Origin: Euglena gracilis
Taxonomy: Eukaryota; Euglenida; Euglenophyceae; Euglenales
Reading direction: 5' to 3'
Assembly: GCA_039621445.1 (NCBI GenBank)
Contig: CP154956.1
Coordinates: forward strand, 81,836,474-81,900,473
Length of the DNA: 64,000 bases
Numbering within the stretch: position 1 is the first letter of the stretch; every line of letters begins with the position of its first letter. The position numbers and the translations under genes were made by a program. Positions 12,270 through 23,394 of the stretch are shown here, piece after piece. The notes beneath the pieces were generated by a model. The model was not told where the DNA came from and did no database searches. It was given only the letters and a program-made list of their open reading frames with translations.

Positions 12270-12900
12270 GTCGGGGTACCCTCGGCCGGTGAATTTCACC
12301 GTTTTGAGGGTTTTGGGTGATTTTTTGATTTGCCAAACGGTGAGCCTCACTGAGGTCCAAAATGACCAATACTGCCTGATCTCCAAGGCTGATGGCGGCA
12401 AGGAGTCCAAGATTCGACAGACAAAATTCTTCCCAATCCGAAAAAATTTTCCGGTCGCCTTCGGTGGCCGGCTTTTTGCAAAAAAAAAATGGGGAGTCGT
12501 TTGCATTATGCAGGGGGTGGGCAGGCCTTTGCTTAAGGGTTTGCACCCCCCCCCCCGGGGGGGGCTGGACTGCAGCGAGTCCAAATTTGGGTAGTGGGAA
12601 TTCTAGACTCCCCCGGGGGCGTCTAGAATGGGAGGCTGGCAGGCTGGTTAGTGGAGTTTTTTTTTCCAATGACCGGCGCATAGCGCCAATTTTTTTGGAC
12701 CCCCCCCCAAAATGGCCAAAAATGCCAGTTTTTGGCCCCTTTTTTTTGATTTTTCAGAACAAAATCAGCCTAAAAATAAACATAGTGAAAACCTCATTTT
12801 CGCCTTAGCGCGCAGCGCCGGAGGAAAATTTCTTTCCAATCGGGGGGACCCTCCGATGTTGGTGTCGTTGGCCCCTTCACACTCTTGACATGCAAACTCT
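12270..12900. repeat. Duplicated non-coding block, copy 2
   Basis: This is the second copy of the 10,380-11,215 block, lacking the AT-rich insert of copy 1. Both copies end in the sequence that makes one arm of the hairpin at 12,846-12,962. Confidence 0.75.
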
Positions 12901-12962
12901 TGCGGGCCAAGTTTGCATGTCAAGAGCGCGAAGGAGCCAACGACACCAACGTCGGAGGGGGT
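12846..12962. repeat. Inverted repeat (hairpin) with about 50-base arms
   Basis: The left arm (12,849-12,898) runs from ccctccgatgttggtgtcg to gacatgcaaact. The right arm (12,908-12,960) is its inverse, from aagtttgcatgtcaagag to acaccaacgtcggaggg, with a few mismatches and a 9-base spacer. The left arm also ends the duplicated block near 11,155-11,215. Confidence 0.8.
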
Positions 12963-14113
12963 GTTCAGGGTCCCCCCGATTGGAAAAAATTATCCCCCCA
13001 AAGTTGGCCCTCCGGTCTTACTTTCAATCATGGCCCGGGCCAAGCGCCCCGGGGGGGGGGGGAGGGAGGTACCTTCAATCAAGCGCCGGGGGGGTCAGTG
13101 CATGTTCTGGAGGTGAATTTAATACATGCCCCCCTTCCCGATGCTTGCTCCCCAAAACAGCCTGAGCAAATGAATACATTTGTGTCTTTTCAGCTCGCCA
13201 GGTGATGCTTGGCATCAATATGAAGCTGGGAGCAGGGCGTCGCTAAAGCTGGAGGGACCCCTTCCTCCCGGGGGGGGGGGGCAGCCAGCCAACAGCCTTT
13301 TTCCAGCTCCCATCATCTGGAGGGAAACAGGCTTAGGGGTGAATAAGGCCAAGAATTGCCGAGAAAGGGGACAAAATCGGGCTGCTTAGCTCAAGCTTTG
13401 GGCCAAAAAGAGGGCGTTTTTGCCCGGGTTTATTTTTTTTATGTGCGAGCAAGGGCCAAAAAGAAAAACATTTCCACCCAGATGCAATTTTTTTTTGCAC
13501 AAAATTGGCAATTCTTGGGTATTTTCGCAGTTTCGATTTTGGTACCTGGTTTGGCCCCAGTTTTGCGCCCAACGCCAGTTGGGGGGATCCCATATGGATC
13601 CCAGATGGGGGAAGCTAACAACTTTTTTCCAGCCGGCCCAAATTTTCCAGCTTCTGAGCTGGACCCCACTGAGGGTGGGGGGGGGGTCGTTGGCGACGGC
13701 TTGGCTGGGAGGATTTGATCAAAGCCAGGTTGATGATGCCTGGTCTGTATTTGTACTCGGCCTGACAATCTGTCGGCTTTCTCCTTTTACAGGTTGCCAT
13801 GACTTGCCTGGCCTGGCACTGTTGTGTTTTGTGGAGGGCGGTTTTTACTGAATTGCTTGTGGGGATCAGTGTTGCTCGGTGTCAGAGAAATTGTCATTAT
13901 GCATTCGGTCATTCATTTGTTTGTTTATTTCATTTGGTTTTTTTTCAATCTGTTGATGAAGAAACTGTATTTTTTTGTTGAAAGCAAATGCGTTTCTCTT
14001 GATGTTTCTCCTGTCTTCGCAGTTTCAAAGAGTTTTATGGACAATATCCCAAGCTCATTTTACAAGCGAATAAGTTTGCTTTCAACTGGGGGGGGGGTGG
14101 AATTGTACAAAAT
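12963..14113. other. Stretch without supported gene
   Basis: Mixed repeat-derived sequence with a second copy of catggcccgggccaagcgcc, T runs and an AT-rich part from 13,870. The open frames at 12,885-13,205 and 13,356-13,851 are Gly/Pro-rich or hydrophobic and have no convincing splice sites. Confidence 0.4.
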
Positions 14114-14420
14114 TGGTTGGTCAACTTGGCAGAACAAAATCTTCCTGAATTTATTCTTTTGGCCCAGACCACCAAACTTTTCCATTTTCCAAAAAAAACT
14201 CATAATCTTTTGTTATATATATATATATATATACAACAAAAGATTATGAGTTGTTTTTTTTTGGAAAATGGATATATATTATACATATATAATATATATG
14301 TAGCATAAAAGAGTATGAGTTGGTTTTTTTGGGAAAAAACAACGAACAAAAAAGTGGAAAATTTTGGTGGTCTGGGCCAAACAGAATCAGGAATATTTTA
14401 TTCTGCCAAGTTGACCAATC
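14114..14420. repeat. Nested inverted repeat, possible foldback element
   Basis: The outer arms are about 14,114-14,205 (ttggttggtcaacttggcag ... cataatcttttgtt) and about 14,308-14,418 (ataaaagagtatgagttgg ... ctgccaagttgaccaatc). Between them lies a tighter palindrome: ccattttccaaaaaaaact, a TA run, then agttgttttttttggaaaatgg (14,183-14,271). The transcript would form a double hairpin. A MITE or foldback element inserted in TA repeats is likely. Confidence 0.75.
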
Positions 14421-14441
14421 ATATATATATATATATATATG

Positions 14442-14491
<50 letters not shown>

Positions 14492-14522
14492 TAAATATAC
14501 ATATATACACACACATATATTA
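14421..14522. repeat. TA microsatellite
   Basis: About 100 bases of TA repeats with short interruptions. Confidence 0.9.
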
Positions 14523-14533
14523 TGTCTACACAT

Positions 14534-14805
14534 ATGGCAGCCTCCAACTAAATGGTCTCCCCGGGAAGGGGGGGGGCATTTAATTGGGGGTTCCAATTTT
14601 TTTTTGCGTTATTGATGGAATAGGGTTGGGTTAAGCCTAACTTATGGATTAGGGTTAGGTACGCAAGTTAGGCCTGAAGTTAGGCCGAATCTGCAACCCC
14701 AACCCTACTCCATCATTAACGCAAAATTTTTTTGGAACCCCCTGATCCAACTAAATGCCCCCCCCCCCCCGCGGGGGCCATTTAGTTGGAGGCTACACAC
14801 ATATA
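14534..14805. mobile_element. Short element with terminal inverted repeats
   Basis: The ends are exact inverses: GCCTCCAACTAAATGG at the left and CCATTTAGTTGGAGGC at the right. An inner inverted pair follows (ggttccaattttttttt / aaaatttttttggaacc; gcgtta...tgatgga / tccatca..taacgc). The centre contains TAGGGTTGGGTTAAG and GGATTAGGGTTAGG, facing CAACCCTACTCC. The size of about 270 bases and structure match the 7.07 kb element in design, though the end sequence differs. Confidence 0.8.
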
Positions 14806-15949
14806 CACACATGTGGAACTGGCCAAACCAATTCTATATGTGGAATTGGTTTGGCCAATTCTTTTCAGCTTCAATTTTTCACAAAGACAATTTTCTCCAG
14901 TCCTAATCCCCCCTCAGTGTATTTGGTGATCAGGGGGGTCCGGTCAGGCTCCGTTGGGCCAGGGGTCCAGGGACTCCAGTGACTTCCCCACTGTCTTGAT
15001 CCTGAAAAATTATGTTCAACAAAATATTTTTTTTCCATTTGTTGGGAAACACACCTGAAAACGCAACTTTGGGGCACTTCAGAAGCCGCCCGAAAATTTT
15101 TTCCGACATTTCATGCAGTTCCAGGCAGTCATGGGTCGACCCACCCTCCAAAAAGCCGAAGTCGGGGTCTTTCGCCAGAAGACGGTCCCAGGTCAGAGTT
15201 TGTATGGGTTTTGGCGCGAAGCGCAAAATTCTTTTTGGGGATATGCCCACACATGAGCCGATTTTTGAGGGGGTCCCCCCTGGGGGGGGGATCCCGCGCC
15301 GGGGCGCTGGATGGGGGGGTCTGGACCCCCCCCCCCCCTGTGAGCCCCAGAGGTTGGAGGGATCTGGACCCCCTCGGCAGAAATAGCAATAAATTTCCTT
15401 CTGGCACTGCGCGCCGGAAAATGAAAAAAAAATTCCCTTCATTTTTAGCACATGAATCCAAAAATGCTCATTTCTTTGATTTCTTAAAAAAAAACTTCAC
15501 GTGGGAAACACCAAAACATCAAACAAAAGCCCAAAGAAAAATTGAGGATTTTCAACTTTTTTTTTTGGCCTGGTATCCTTTCACTGCCCACAGAGCCAAA
15601 AAAATCTTCCTTCCCCTTGCCGTTTCGACGGGCGGGTCCACCCCCCCCCCCCGGGCTTCCCATACATCACTGGGGTGGGTCGGGACGACCCCCTGCCCCC
15701 CTCCCTCTTAACACTCTCTCACATGTACCCAACCTACGAAACCCCGTGTCTTTGGATCTACGTGGGTCAACGGAGGTGCTTTGGTTGTCGGTGGCTGCAC
15801 TGGCTGGTCTGCCGTCACAGTGGCAGGCATGCCTGCCCCCAGCCCCCGTTGATTTGCCCCGGACCCCGCGTGCTTCTTCTGGAGGACGTCGGGGTGTGAT
15901 GGGCCTTTCGGTCCTGTTCCCCCGCCAGGGCTCTTCTTGTTTGGTGTGG
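14806..15949. other. Stretch with repeats and weak coding hints
   Basis: Mostly repeat-like sequence, including GCGCGAAGCGC at 15,214 and long C runs. At 15,730-15,900 two overlapping plus frames are open and plausible in composition (CLWIYVGQRRCFGCRWLHW; VLWLSVAALAGLPSQWQ). No donor or acceptor fits well enough to call an exon. Confidence 0.3.
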
Positions 15950-16165
15950 AAAGAGCGTGCAGGATGCGGCTATTGGAGCAGATACGGGGATGTGAGTAGT
16001 GGAGCGGGTGTGGCTATCGGAGCGGGTGTGGCTATTGGGGCAGATGCGGGGATGTGGCTGCGGGGGCGGATGCGCTTACTATAGCAGATGCGAGTTTGTG
16101 TCTACAAGGTCGGATGCGGGGTAATGCGGCTGCTGGAGCGGATGCAGGTCCTGGAGCAGATGTGG
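15950..16165. repeat. Minisatellite based on GGAGCGGGTGTGGCTAT
   Basis: About eight to ten degenerate units of 17-24 bases (gcggctattggagcagata, ggagcgggtgtggctat, ggatgcaggtcctggag). It passes into a second simple pattern, ccaaaagtggtcaagg, which is the main unit of the 31 kb minisatellite. Confidence 0.7.
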
Positions 16166-16305
16166 GTCACAATCATCCAAGAGCGAAAGGTGACCAAAAG
16201 TTGCCAAGAGGAACCAAAAGTGGTCAAGGGTAGCACAAAAGGACCAAAAGTGACCAAAGCAGCCGATAGTTACCAAGAAGCAAAGAGGAACCCATTGAGG
16301 ACAGG

Positions 16306-16505
16306 GTTTTTTCTTGGTTTTGGACCCCCGGCGGGGGAGGGGGGGGGTAGGGTGGGTGGGTCTGGCCGAGCCTCCCCTGGCCCCGGGGGGCTCCCCCCAG
16401 GGGGGAGTGGGATGTACTTTTCGGCGTTTTTGGCGCCGAAATTTTTTGAAAAAGGTGCTATTTTTTAGCATTTCGCGATTTTTGGCCATTTTGGGGAACG
16501 TCAGT
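16306..16505. repeat. Interspersed repeat, GGCGCCGAA family, copy 1
   Basis: The block contains ggcgccgaaattttttgaaaaagg, gctattttttagcattt and tttttggccatttt after a G-rich head. Copies with the same order are at 28,420-28,625 and 37,985-38,190; partial heads are at 23,040 and 37,010. Confidence 0.7.
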
Positions 16506-16802
16506 GGGTCCCGGCAGCCAAGCACCTTTTCTCCATTAGTGCGCCACAGAGTACCATGCCGTGGAAGGAAAAAAAATATATTGTGGGGAGCATGCGGTGC
16601 ATATCCCCCCCCCCCCCGCTTGTCCACCAACCACCCCCATTTACCGACCAGTCCCTGGTTGGGGGGTTGCAGGTCAGGGGGTGCGTCCGACCACACCCCT
16701 TGCAGGGGATTGTGGGTGGCTTTGGAAATTGGGTTGTTTTTGTCACCCAGTTGTGTGTCCACCCCCCGGTCCGGGGTTGTTGGAACTTGGTCGGTGGACA
16801 AG

Positions 16803-16964
16803 GGGGGGGTACCTAAAAACTGTGCTGCGGTGCGTGACGTGAACATAGCGTTGAATCACAAAAGTGGTCACCTGAGCTTTGGGCGTGTGTTGTTAAGGCA
16901 TTGTGGGGAAGAAGTAACAAAGGAGTGCCGACAACAGCAACTTTGTTCACTCCACATTTTTTGA
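16803..16964 (+). CDS. Candidate last exon, unknown protein
   Basis: An acceptor (gtcggtggacaag) is followed by exactly 54 codons including the stop: after a Gly-Gly start come CAAVRDVNIALNHKSGHLSF and a charged, Cys-containing end (HCGEEVTKECRQQQ). Composition is protein-like and the reading phase at the acceptor is 0. An open frame continues upstream through a repeat, so only this part is claimed. No domain was recognised; nothing links it to neighbouring exons. Confidence 0.4.
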   Translation, partial: GGVPKNCAAVRDVNIALNHKSGHLSFGRVLLRHCGEEVTKECRQQQLCSLHIF

Positions 16965-17122
16965 GTTTTATGATCCTGCATAATTATTGTAAAGTCCTGC
17001 ATATTTTGGAATAATTTAGCCACATTATTCCCTCCCCCCCAGCCATGGCCAGAGCCCAACGTCTCTAAAAATAAATAATGTAACTAACCCCCCCCAATGT
17101 CCAACAAACACCCCTTTGTCCA

Positions 17123-17350
17123 ATGCACACCCCTGTCCAAACCTCAATTTTTGCCACCCAATTGACCACCATCGCGGTGAGCGCAAATTCCCAAAACCCC
17201 CACGCCACAGGGCAAATGCTCCCCACTCCTCCCCCAGCCTGCAAGGACGGGCATGACGGCATCGCTTTGCCACGCCCCGAAGAGGGCCCCTGGTCCCAGC
17301 AAGCCACTCCAAAGCAGGGGGCCAGCCTCCGATCCTCCCAACGCTTTTGA
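17123..17350 (+). CDS. Candidate terminal coding segment, low-complexity tail
   Basis: A plus-strand frame ends at 17,350 and encodes a hydrophilic Pro/Gln/Ser-rich stretch (for example PTPPPACKDGHDGIALPRP and EEGPWSQQATPKQGASLR). The real exon may begin after cccccag at about 17,232-17,240. The opposite strand is open as well, with a Gly/Trp/Leu-rich protein that looks like a shadow. Function unknown; it could be a tail exon of the kind seen later, but it has none of their motifs. Confidence 0.3.
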   Translation: MHTPVQTSIFATQLTTIAVSANSQNPHATGQMLPTPPPACKDGHDGIALPRPEEGPWSQQATPKQGASLRSSQRF

Positions 17351-17394
17351 GGCTCCATCCTTCTGTACTTCCAGCCACGACCATACCATTGCTT

Positions 17395-18846
17395 AACACC
17401 TGTCCCACCACACCCCCGGGGGGGGGGTGACCGACTGTTTTTTTCAGAGTGACTGACTGGTTTTCTGACCCAGACCCCCCTCCCCGGCGTAGGCCAGAAA
17501 ATAAAAAAAAGTGGCTGGCCTGGCGCCGAAGGTGACGGAAATTTTTTGGATTTTTGAAACTTTTTGGAAATATTGCCTTGCCAACATGAGCACATTCAAG
17601 AGTGGCCGATCCCCCGGGGTGGTAAAGTGACTGACGGGTTTTTTTGGAAATGGAAAGTGACCCCCCTCTCCCCGGGGGTCGCTAAGCAATGGTATGGGCA
17701 CGACCCTGTGGATCGTTGCTCAGGACTGGGCGTCAAGGGTCAGGGTGGCCATTCTGCAGAGAGGGGGACACATGGAGCGTTGCATTATTTTGCAATTTCA
17801 CTGCCTGTTTTTTTTTTTGCCTCTTGGAGGGTTCTGTGAGCACCTTTTCCGGCAGTTGTATGCATTATTTTCTGCCTATTTGGGGGGGCTCTTTTCATTT
17901 TCCCCCTTGTGACGTTGTATTTTCCAAAGATTTGCTTTTTTGCTTTTCTCGCAAAAAAAACCTTCTTATTCTTCTTAATTAATCTTCTTAATTTTCCCCT
18001 TGGAATTTCATCTGATTTTCCTGCGTTTTTATTCAAAAAACCATTTTTTTTTTCACCAAATCCCCCCATATCCCTGCTGCATTATTCTGTGTCTGGATTT
18101 GGTCGTGACGGAGACAGGCCAATTGTGCCGTGGTGCCAACCCCCGGCGCACTGAACGGCCTGGTGGGGGGAAGGACAGCTCCTGGGGCTGGGTCAACGCC
18201 CGTGCCTGGAAGCGTCGGTGGCCCTTTCGGTCTTGTCTTGGCGAGGCCGCTGTGTGGCTCCTCTGGCAGGCCGGGACGACGGGTGGCGTCTTGGGGGCCC
18301 CCCTGCCCTCCTCAATCAAATTCTGTTGTGTCTCAAGAGCTTTGTGCCACCATTTGCCCCGGGGAGTGGCATTTTCCAGGACTGTGTTTTCCTCGGCTCG
18401 CTAACCCCCCCCCAATTTGAGCAACGCCCTGGGGACCCCTCCTAAGCAGGCTGGCATTGGAGGATGTTGGCTTTTTTTTTTGAAGTGGTCCATTTGTGCA
18501 ATTGCGCAAGCAGTCTGCTTTCCACAATTGCAGCAGGCGAGTTTGTTTTCGGTGCAGTGGGGGTGTCCCAGAGTTTTCACGCGAGTGAGATCATGTGGCG
18601 ATGAGATAAAGCATTCATTTTCCTTTAAAAATGTGCCATGTTCTTCCTTTGTTTGGAGAAAAACTGCAGGGAATGCAGGCGACAATACCTGGTTTTAACG
18701 TTTTTTTACTTTTGAGTTTCTCCTCGTTTCTGACGGGGGAATCAAAACTTGGTACCAGACATTTTGGAGGACCTAAACACTGAGGTTTGTCTTTCCCTGG
18801 GTTTAATTCCGGATAATGGTGGCGAGGGCCGACGTTTCACCGGCAG
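17395..18846. other. Stretch without supported gene
   Basis: Repeat-derived sequence (G-run head with gccgaaggtgacgg at 17,525), AT-rich DNA with T runs at 17,800-18,060, then GC-rich DNA at 18,110-18,300 in which several frames are open but none has convincing boundaries. Confidence 0.35.
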
Positions 18847-19116
18847 TTCAAAAACCTGGTCACAAACCGCCAGCAAATTGCGATAGAGGACAAAAAACTG
18901 CCACGTCAACCGCCTAAGAACGTATGCGGGAGGGCCAAGCATCGGGGTGGGGGTGGGGGCAAAAGCCCAAAGCCCAAGAGGAGAGGTAGCCAGGGGAAAA
19001 AAAGTTGGTCAATCTTTCAGAATGAAATCTACATGGGTATCAGTTTTGAAGAAGCCAGGAGTTGCGCATTCTCGCAAGATGACAAAGTTGATTTTAGATT
19101 TATTTTTGAGGCCTGA
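18847..19116 (+). CDS. Candidate last exon, basic hydrophilic protein
   Basis: An acceptor (cgtttcaccggcag) is followed by 89 codons and a TGA. The product is highly charged: QIAIEDKKLPRQPP near the start, a Gly run, a basic cluster KSPKPKRRG and an acidic/aromatic end (SQDDKVDFRF). There is no ATG until codon 63, which is why simple ORF searches miss it. The overlapping frame ending at 19,132 and a minus-strand frame (18,742-18,942) are also protein-like, so assignment is uncertain. No known family recognised; the basic cluster would fit a nuclear protein. Confidence 0.35.
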   Translation, partial: FKNLVTNRQQIAIEDKKLPRQPPKNVCGRAKHRGGGGGKSPKPKRRGSQGKKSWSIFQNEIYMGISFEEARSCAFSQDDKVDFRFIFEA

Positions 19117-19328
19117 CGGCGATTGCTTCTAGAGCAGGCTGGAAGCACAATGTCAACGAATTCGAGATGTTGTGCACGCAATCTGAGAGGGCCAAAGAAA
19201 ACAACCATGTCAGGTATTGCACCATCAAGGTTTTTTAGTCGACAAGTATATCCATTCACAGCCAATGTGTTGTGCATTATTCTTGGACATTTCATCAACA
19301 TTCACAGCTTATGGATTTTTTAGGAGAA
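19117..19328. other. Continuation with open frames on both strands
   Basis: A plus frame (to 19,323) and a minus frame (19,301 down to 19,029) both look protein-like but exclude each other. I see no splice site that decides. Confidence 0.25.
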
Positions 19329-19402
19329 TATATATATATATATATATTATATAATATATATGTATATATATGTGTGTGTGTGTGTGTATATATGTGTGTG
19401 TG

Positions 19403-19461
<59 letters not shown>

Positions 19462-19466
19462 TCCCC
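19329..19466. repeat. TA/TG/CA compound microsatellite
   Basis: tatata, then tgtgtg with tatatg, then a pure CA run of about 45 bases and TA again. The CA and TG parts are inverses and could fold. Confidence 0.9.
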
Positions 19467-19847
19467 CCACCATTCTGTATTACACTGAAGAGATCCACAT
19501 TTAGATGAAGTTTTGTTGCAGTGTTTTTATTTTTTTTGGTGCGTACCACCCGTGATCTGAGTCCGACACCTAAGATGTAATTGGTTCTGTCTTGCGCAAT
19601 TCAGCAAATGAATTATTTTCTAGCATCTGAATCCCAAATTACTTATTACTCTGTGGTGCCCAAGGACCACAGAGGGAAACTCAAGGCTTTGACTGTAGGG
19701 TTCCCTAGAGCATGTGCCCCCAAAGCATGAGGGGCAAACACACCAGTGTGTATGCTTGGGGAGTCTGATGGTTGCCTCATCAGCATGATAACGGAACGGT
19801 TTTAGCAGATGAGAACGAATTTTTTTACCACACCCCTTATTTTGCCA

Positions 19848-19992
<145 letters not shown>

Positions 19993-20020
19993 ATTTTGGT
20001 GACAGTTTTATGACAATAAA

Positions 20021-20437
20021 TCAAAAATTCTGGCCAAAACAATTGGTGACCAGCTGGCGTTGGCAATAAAATGCTTGAAATTGGGCAAATGAGTGCAAAA
20101 TTGTTTTGGGAAACATATGCGCGTTTGGTTGCGGAGTTAGATTTTCCCGCCCAAGTGCAACCCTCCAAATATAACCCCCCGAGTCTTGAAAAACAAAATC
20201 GTGGGGGGGTACATTGGGGTTACAGCACAGAGCAATAAGCAACTGTTTTCCCTCCCTCATGCTCCTTTTTTCATTCAACGGGTCCCAGGGGACAGCTGTC
20301 CCCGCCTGGCCGTCGGTCGCCCAGTATTTATGCTTCACCCTGGTCCATTCCCCGGCACATTTCCCCTCGAGTGATTGCCCTGCTCGTTGCCTTGTTGCTG
20401 CCCCACCCCTGCTGGATGGCATCAGGCTTTGCAACAA
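20021..20437 (-). CDS. Candidate minus-strand coding segment, possibly decayed
   Basis: A 138-codon minus frame is open and plausible in composition (KHKYWATDGQAGTAVPWDP; LIALCCNPNVPPHDFVFQD). Upstream, a second minus frame (20,552-20,328) with GVPSVVSGALRGRDIWNK overlaps it in another phase. The pair could be one gene broken by a frameshift, two exons, or chance. It does not match a domain I recognise. Confidence 0.3.
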   Translation of the reverse strand: MLQSLMPSSRGGAATRQRAGQSLEGKCAGEWTRVKHKYWATDGQAGTAVPWDPLNEKRSMREGKQLLIALCCNPNVPPHDFVFQDSGGYIWRVALGRENLTPQPNAHMFPKTILHSFAQFQAFYCQRQLVTNCFGQNF

Positions 20438-20589
20438 AATCCCCTAGCGCCATTGCATCTGTATTGAGTTTGTTCCAAATATCCCGTCCCCGTAAGGCGC
20501 CACTTACAACGGAGGGGACCCCCAAGTCCAACCAGCTAGTATCTTTTTTCATCCGTGCACCCCTTCCCCCCCATCAATGAGATTTTTAT

Positions 20590-21089
20590 TTCCTGTTCTG
20601 ACAGCTGGGCAGAAATCGATTTTTTGCCTTCCGAGGTGATGAGCCAAAACAGGCAGAAAGGGGTCGAAAATGGCCTGCCCAGGTCAAATTTTGGTCAGAA
20701 AAATTTAATTATTAAATTATTTATTGTTTGAAATATTTATTAACATTTTAATATATTTTAATATTTTAGATATTTTGCTAAGTCTGCTACGTTTTGCTAA
20801 GTTTCTGGACATTTTTGCAGCTTCGATTTTTTTTTTACAACCTCCTGGGGTCAGCAAGCCTCTGAACCAGAACCCCCACGCCGCCCTGTCCCAGGGCTGT
20901 ACGGGAATCCCCTCAACCCTATGGGTGGTGGTTGGGGGGTCTGACCCCCCACCCCCATCCTGGTGATGGGGGGGGGTCGCTGAGCTCTTATCCCTTTATG
21001 GGTAAGAGCGAAGCTCACCACCAGTGAAAAGGGGGGGGGTAGAACCCCCCTTCCCCCCCCCCGGTGTTCGGGCCACCTTGGGAACCGGC
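20590..21089. other. Stretch without supported gene
   Basis: AT-rich DNA with tatttatt words at 20,700-20,790, then G and C runs. A hairpin-like pair (gctcttatccc / gggtaagagc) lies at about 20,983-21,010. Confidence 0.4.
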
Positions 21090-21560
21090 GGATTATCACC
21101 ATGATCCCGGCTCCGTTCCCGGATTTTTTTTTTCAGTTGCGAGCGACTGGATTTCTCGTTTCTGAATCACCTCCGTTTGACCCCCAACTCCCCGCCAGGC
21201 CCAAGTTATTCAGCTGCGAAGGGGTCCAAACTGGGTAGGATTGGCCCGCCCCCCCCTTCCGACTCTGCCATTTCGCTGGGATGCAAAAATCGGTCAAAAA
21301 ATCGATTTTTCGGAAATATCTCAAGAAAACGTACATTATTTCCGGAAGTGCCCTCTATCGCCCCCCGTTCACCGTTTTGGCCGCCGACACGTCTGGCCCA
21401 CGTTCCGGCGCGCTTCTGCAGCCCAAAACGGCCATTTTGGGGTGTTTTTTTTGGGCCGTCGATTTTTCCAAAATATTTCGACAATGAAGCAAAATCAAAG
21501 GAAAAGTCCGGGGAGCAAAAAAGAAGCCCCTGGAATGCCCTATCCAACCATGGTTTACTT
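21090..21560. repeat. Interspersed repeat, inverted partner of 9.7-10.2 kb
   Basis: This is the second copy of the repeat described at 9,700-10,195, in opposite orientation. It runs directly into the tandem array that follows, whose units share its end. Confidence 0.7.
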
Positions 21561-22010
21561 TCCCTCCAACTCTTTGTGCAGCCCGAGTTACGGCCATTTT
21601 TCGGCCAATTTTGGCCCATTTCTGGGGCCATTTTGGGCCGTGTTTGGAGTCAAAAAATCGATGTTTCCAAAATATCTTAAAAACGAAGCAAAATCAAAGG
21701 AAATGTCCGACCAAAATTGAAGCCCTTGGAACGCCCTAACTAACGGTATTTTGATTTCCCCGCAACTCCCCAGCCCGAAATATGGCTGATTTACGGCCCA
21801 AAACAGCGCAGCAGGCTTAGACTTGGCCGTTTTAGGCCCTGTTTTGGGTCAAAAAAATCAATTTTTCTGAAATTTTCTCAAAATTGGTGGGGAATCAAAG
21901 AACATGTCCGAAGACCAAAATTGAAGCCCTTAAGATGCCCTATCTAAGGGTACTTTGATTTCCCCGTAACTCCCAGCCTAGCCCGAGTTACAGCCATTTT
22001 CTGGCCAATT
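21330..22010. repeat. Tandem array of about 200-base units
   Basis: Three degenerate units begin with gaagcccctggaatgccc (21,526), gaagcccttggaacgccc (21,719) and gaagcccttaagatgccc (21,923). Each continues with tttgatttccc..aactcc, cccgagttacggccatttt and gtcaaaaaatcgat-like words. Frames are not conserved between units. Confidence 0.7.
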
Positions 22011-22059
22011 TAGGCCATTTTGTACAGTTTTGGCCTGTTTTGACTTTTTCGGCATAAAA

Positions 22060-22890
22060 CATCTAAAAAAAGTCGAAAAAAAGTCGAAAAGAATTTTTTT
22101 GCTCGAAACGATGTCTTTTGGCCTCCCGGATGCGGAAAAACTGTTTTTAAGCCGAAAACGAGCTTTTTTCGACCCCCCGTTTTTGGCCCAAAACCCATGG
22201 AGTTTGGGTCAAAAACGTCGAAAAAAATCGATCTGCTTTTTTGGGAAAAAAATTGGCCAAAACAAGCCACAAAAAATGATCTTTTCATCAAGTCATGTTT
22301 TTTGTGCAATCAAGACATCATTGATTCATTGGTGGATTTGGCAGTTAAGAGAAGAAGTTAGAAGCAAGGGCCTCTCGCCCGCACATTCTTCGCAATCACC
22401 CCCTTAACAGGTTCCAATTTTTTTTGCATTTGTTGTTAAAAGGTAGGATGTCTTCCACCGACGTCTTGGTGGTGGCAGGGGAACGGCGCAAATGGAGGGG
22501 AGCCCGCTTATGTAGATCAAGCACGGGAATGGCAAAGCAAGAGTGACCGGGAGAAAAACGAAACAGCGAAGGTCGTAGAAAACGATGCCGGGTGGGCAGG
22601 AACTTCAGCCCCCCCCTTTTTTTTTATCAAAATTTGGCCCCAAGGCGATGTTTTTTTTTTGGCCTCCCGGACCCCGATAAACTGTTTTTGAGCTGAAAAC
22701 GAGCGTTTTTCGACCCCCCGCCCCCCCGTTTTTGGCCCAAAAACCCGTGGAGTTTGGGTCAAAAACGGGTCAAAAAAAAGTCGAAAGAAATCGAAAAATT
22801 TTTTGCCCAAAACGATGTTTTTTTGGCCTCCCGGGCCCTGAAAAGCTGTTTTGGAGCCGAAAACGAGCGTTTTTCGACCCCCCGGCGCAT
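22060..22890. repeat. AACGATGT(T)nGGCCTCCCGG repeat family, several copies
   Basis: The phrases aaacgatgtttttttggcc, aactgtttttgagccgaaa, acgagcgtttttcgaccccc and cccatggagtttgggtc recur at about 22,105-22,230, 22,640-22,770 and 22,808-22,885. A further copy at 11,930-12,170 partly runs in the opposite order. A dispersed repeat without coding potential. Confidence 0.7.
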
Positions 22891-23394
22891 CATCATAAAT
22901 AATCTGAAATTTGCAGTGCTGGTCTTTTTGGCCGTCCATTACGTGCAAGTCCCATTAAGAGTTCAGCACTATTCAAAATCTGGTCCGACCATCCCCCCAC
23001 CACCCCTTCCCATATTTCTGGGAGCGCCAATTTTTAGGTCAAAGTTTTCCTTCGGCCCCTTCGGCGCCGAAGGAATTTTCTGTGAGCGGGTGCCTTGGTG
23101 GGTGGGGGGGGGTCGACCCACCCCCCCCCCCCACCTCCTGGGCGGGGTGTCCGACCACCCCCACAAGGCCTTCCCGTGCAACCCTGCCCTGCCCCCCTGC
23201 TTTGTGCCGTGCTTTTGTGCTTTTGGAGAGGTTGCTCTGCACCATCCACAAATGCACAAATGCGGTACGAATGGGCGAAACGCCCCACGGGTGTCGTTCG
23301 CCAGTTCAGCCAGGACACTCAGCCTGCCCTGGGTGATTCTGCTGAACAATTCACCACACACAGTTTGTTTTGCCACCGAGGCTTTTCTCCACAG

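Noticed and set aside
11851-12681. 276-codon minus-strand frame
   Set aside because: It crosses two unrelated repeat families, and the same DNA in the other copy (10.4-11.2 kb) does not keep the frame.
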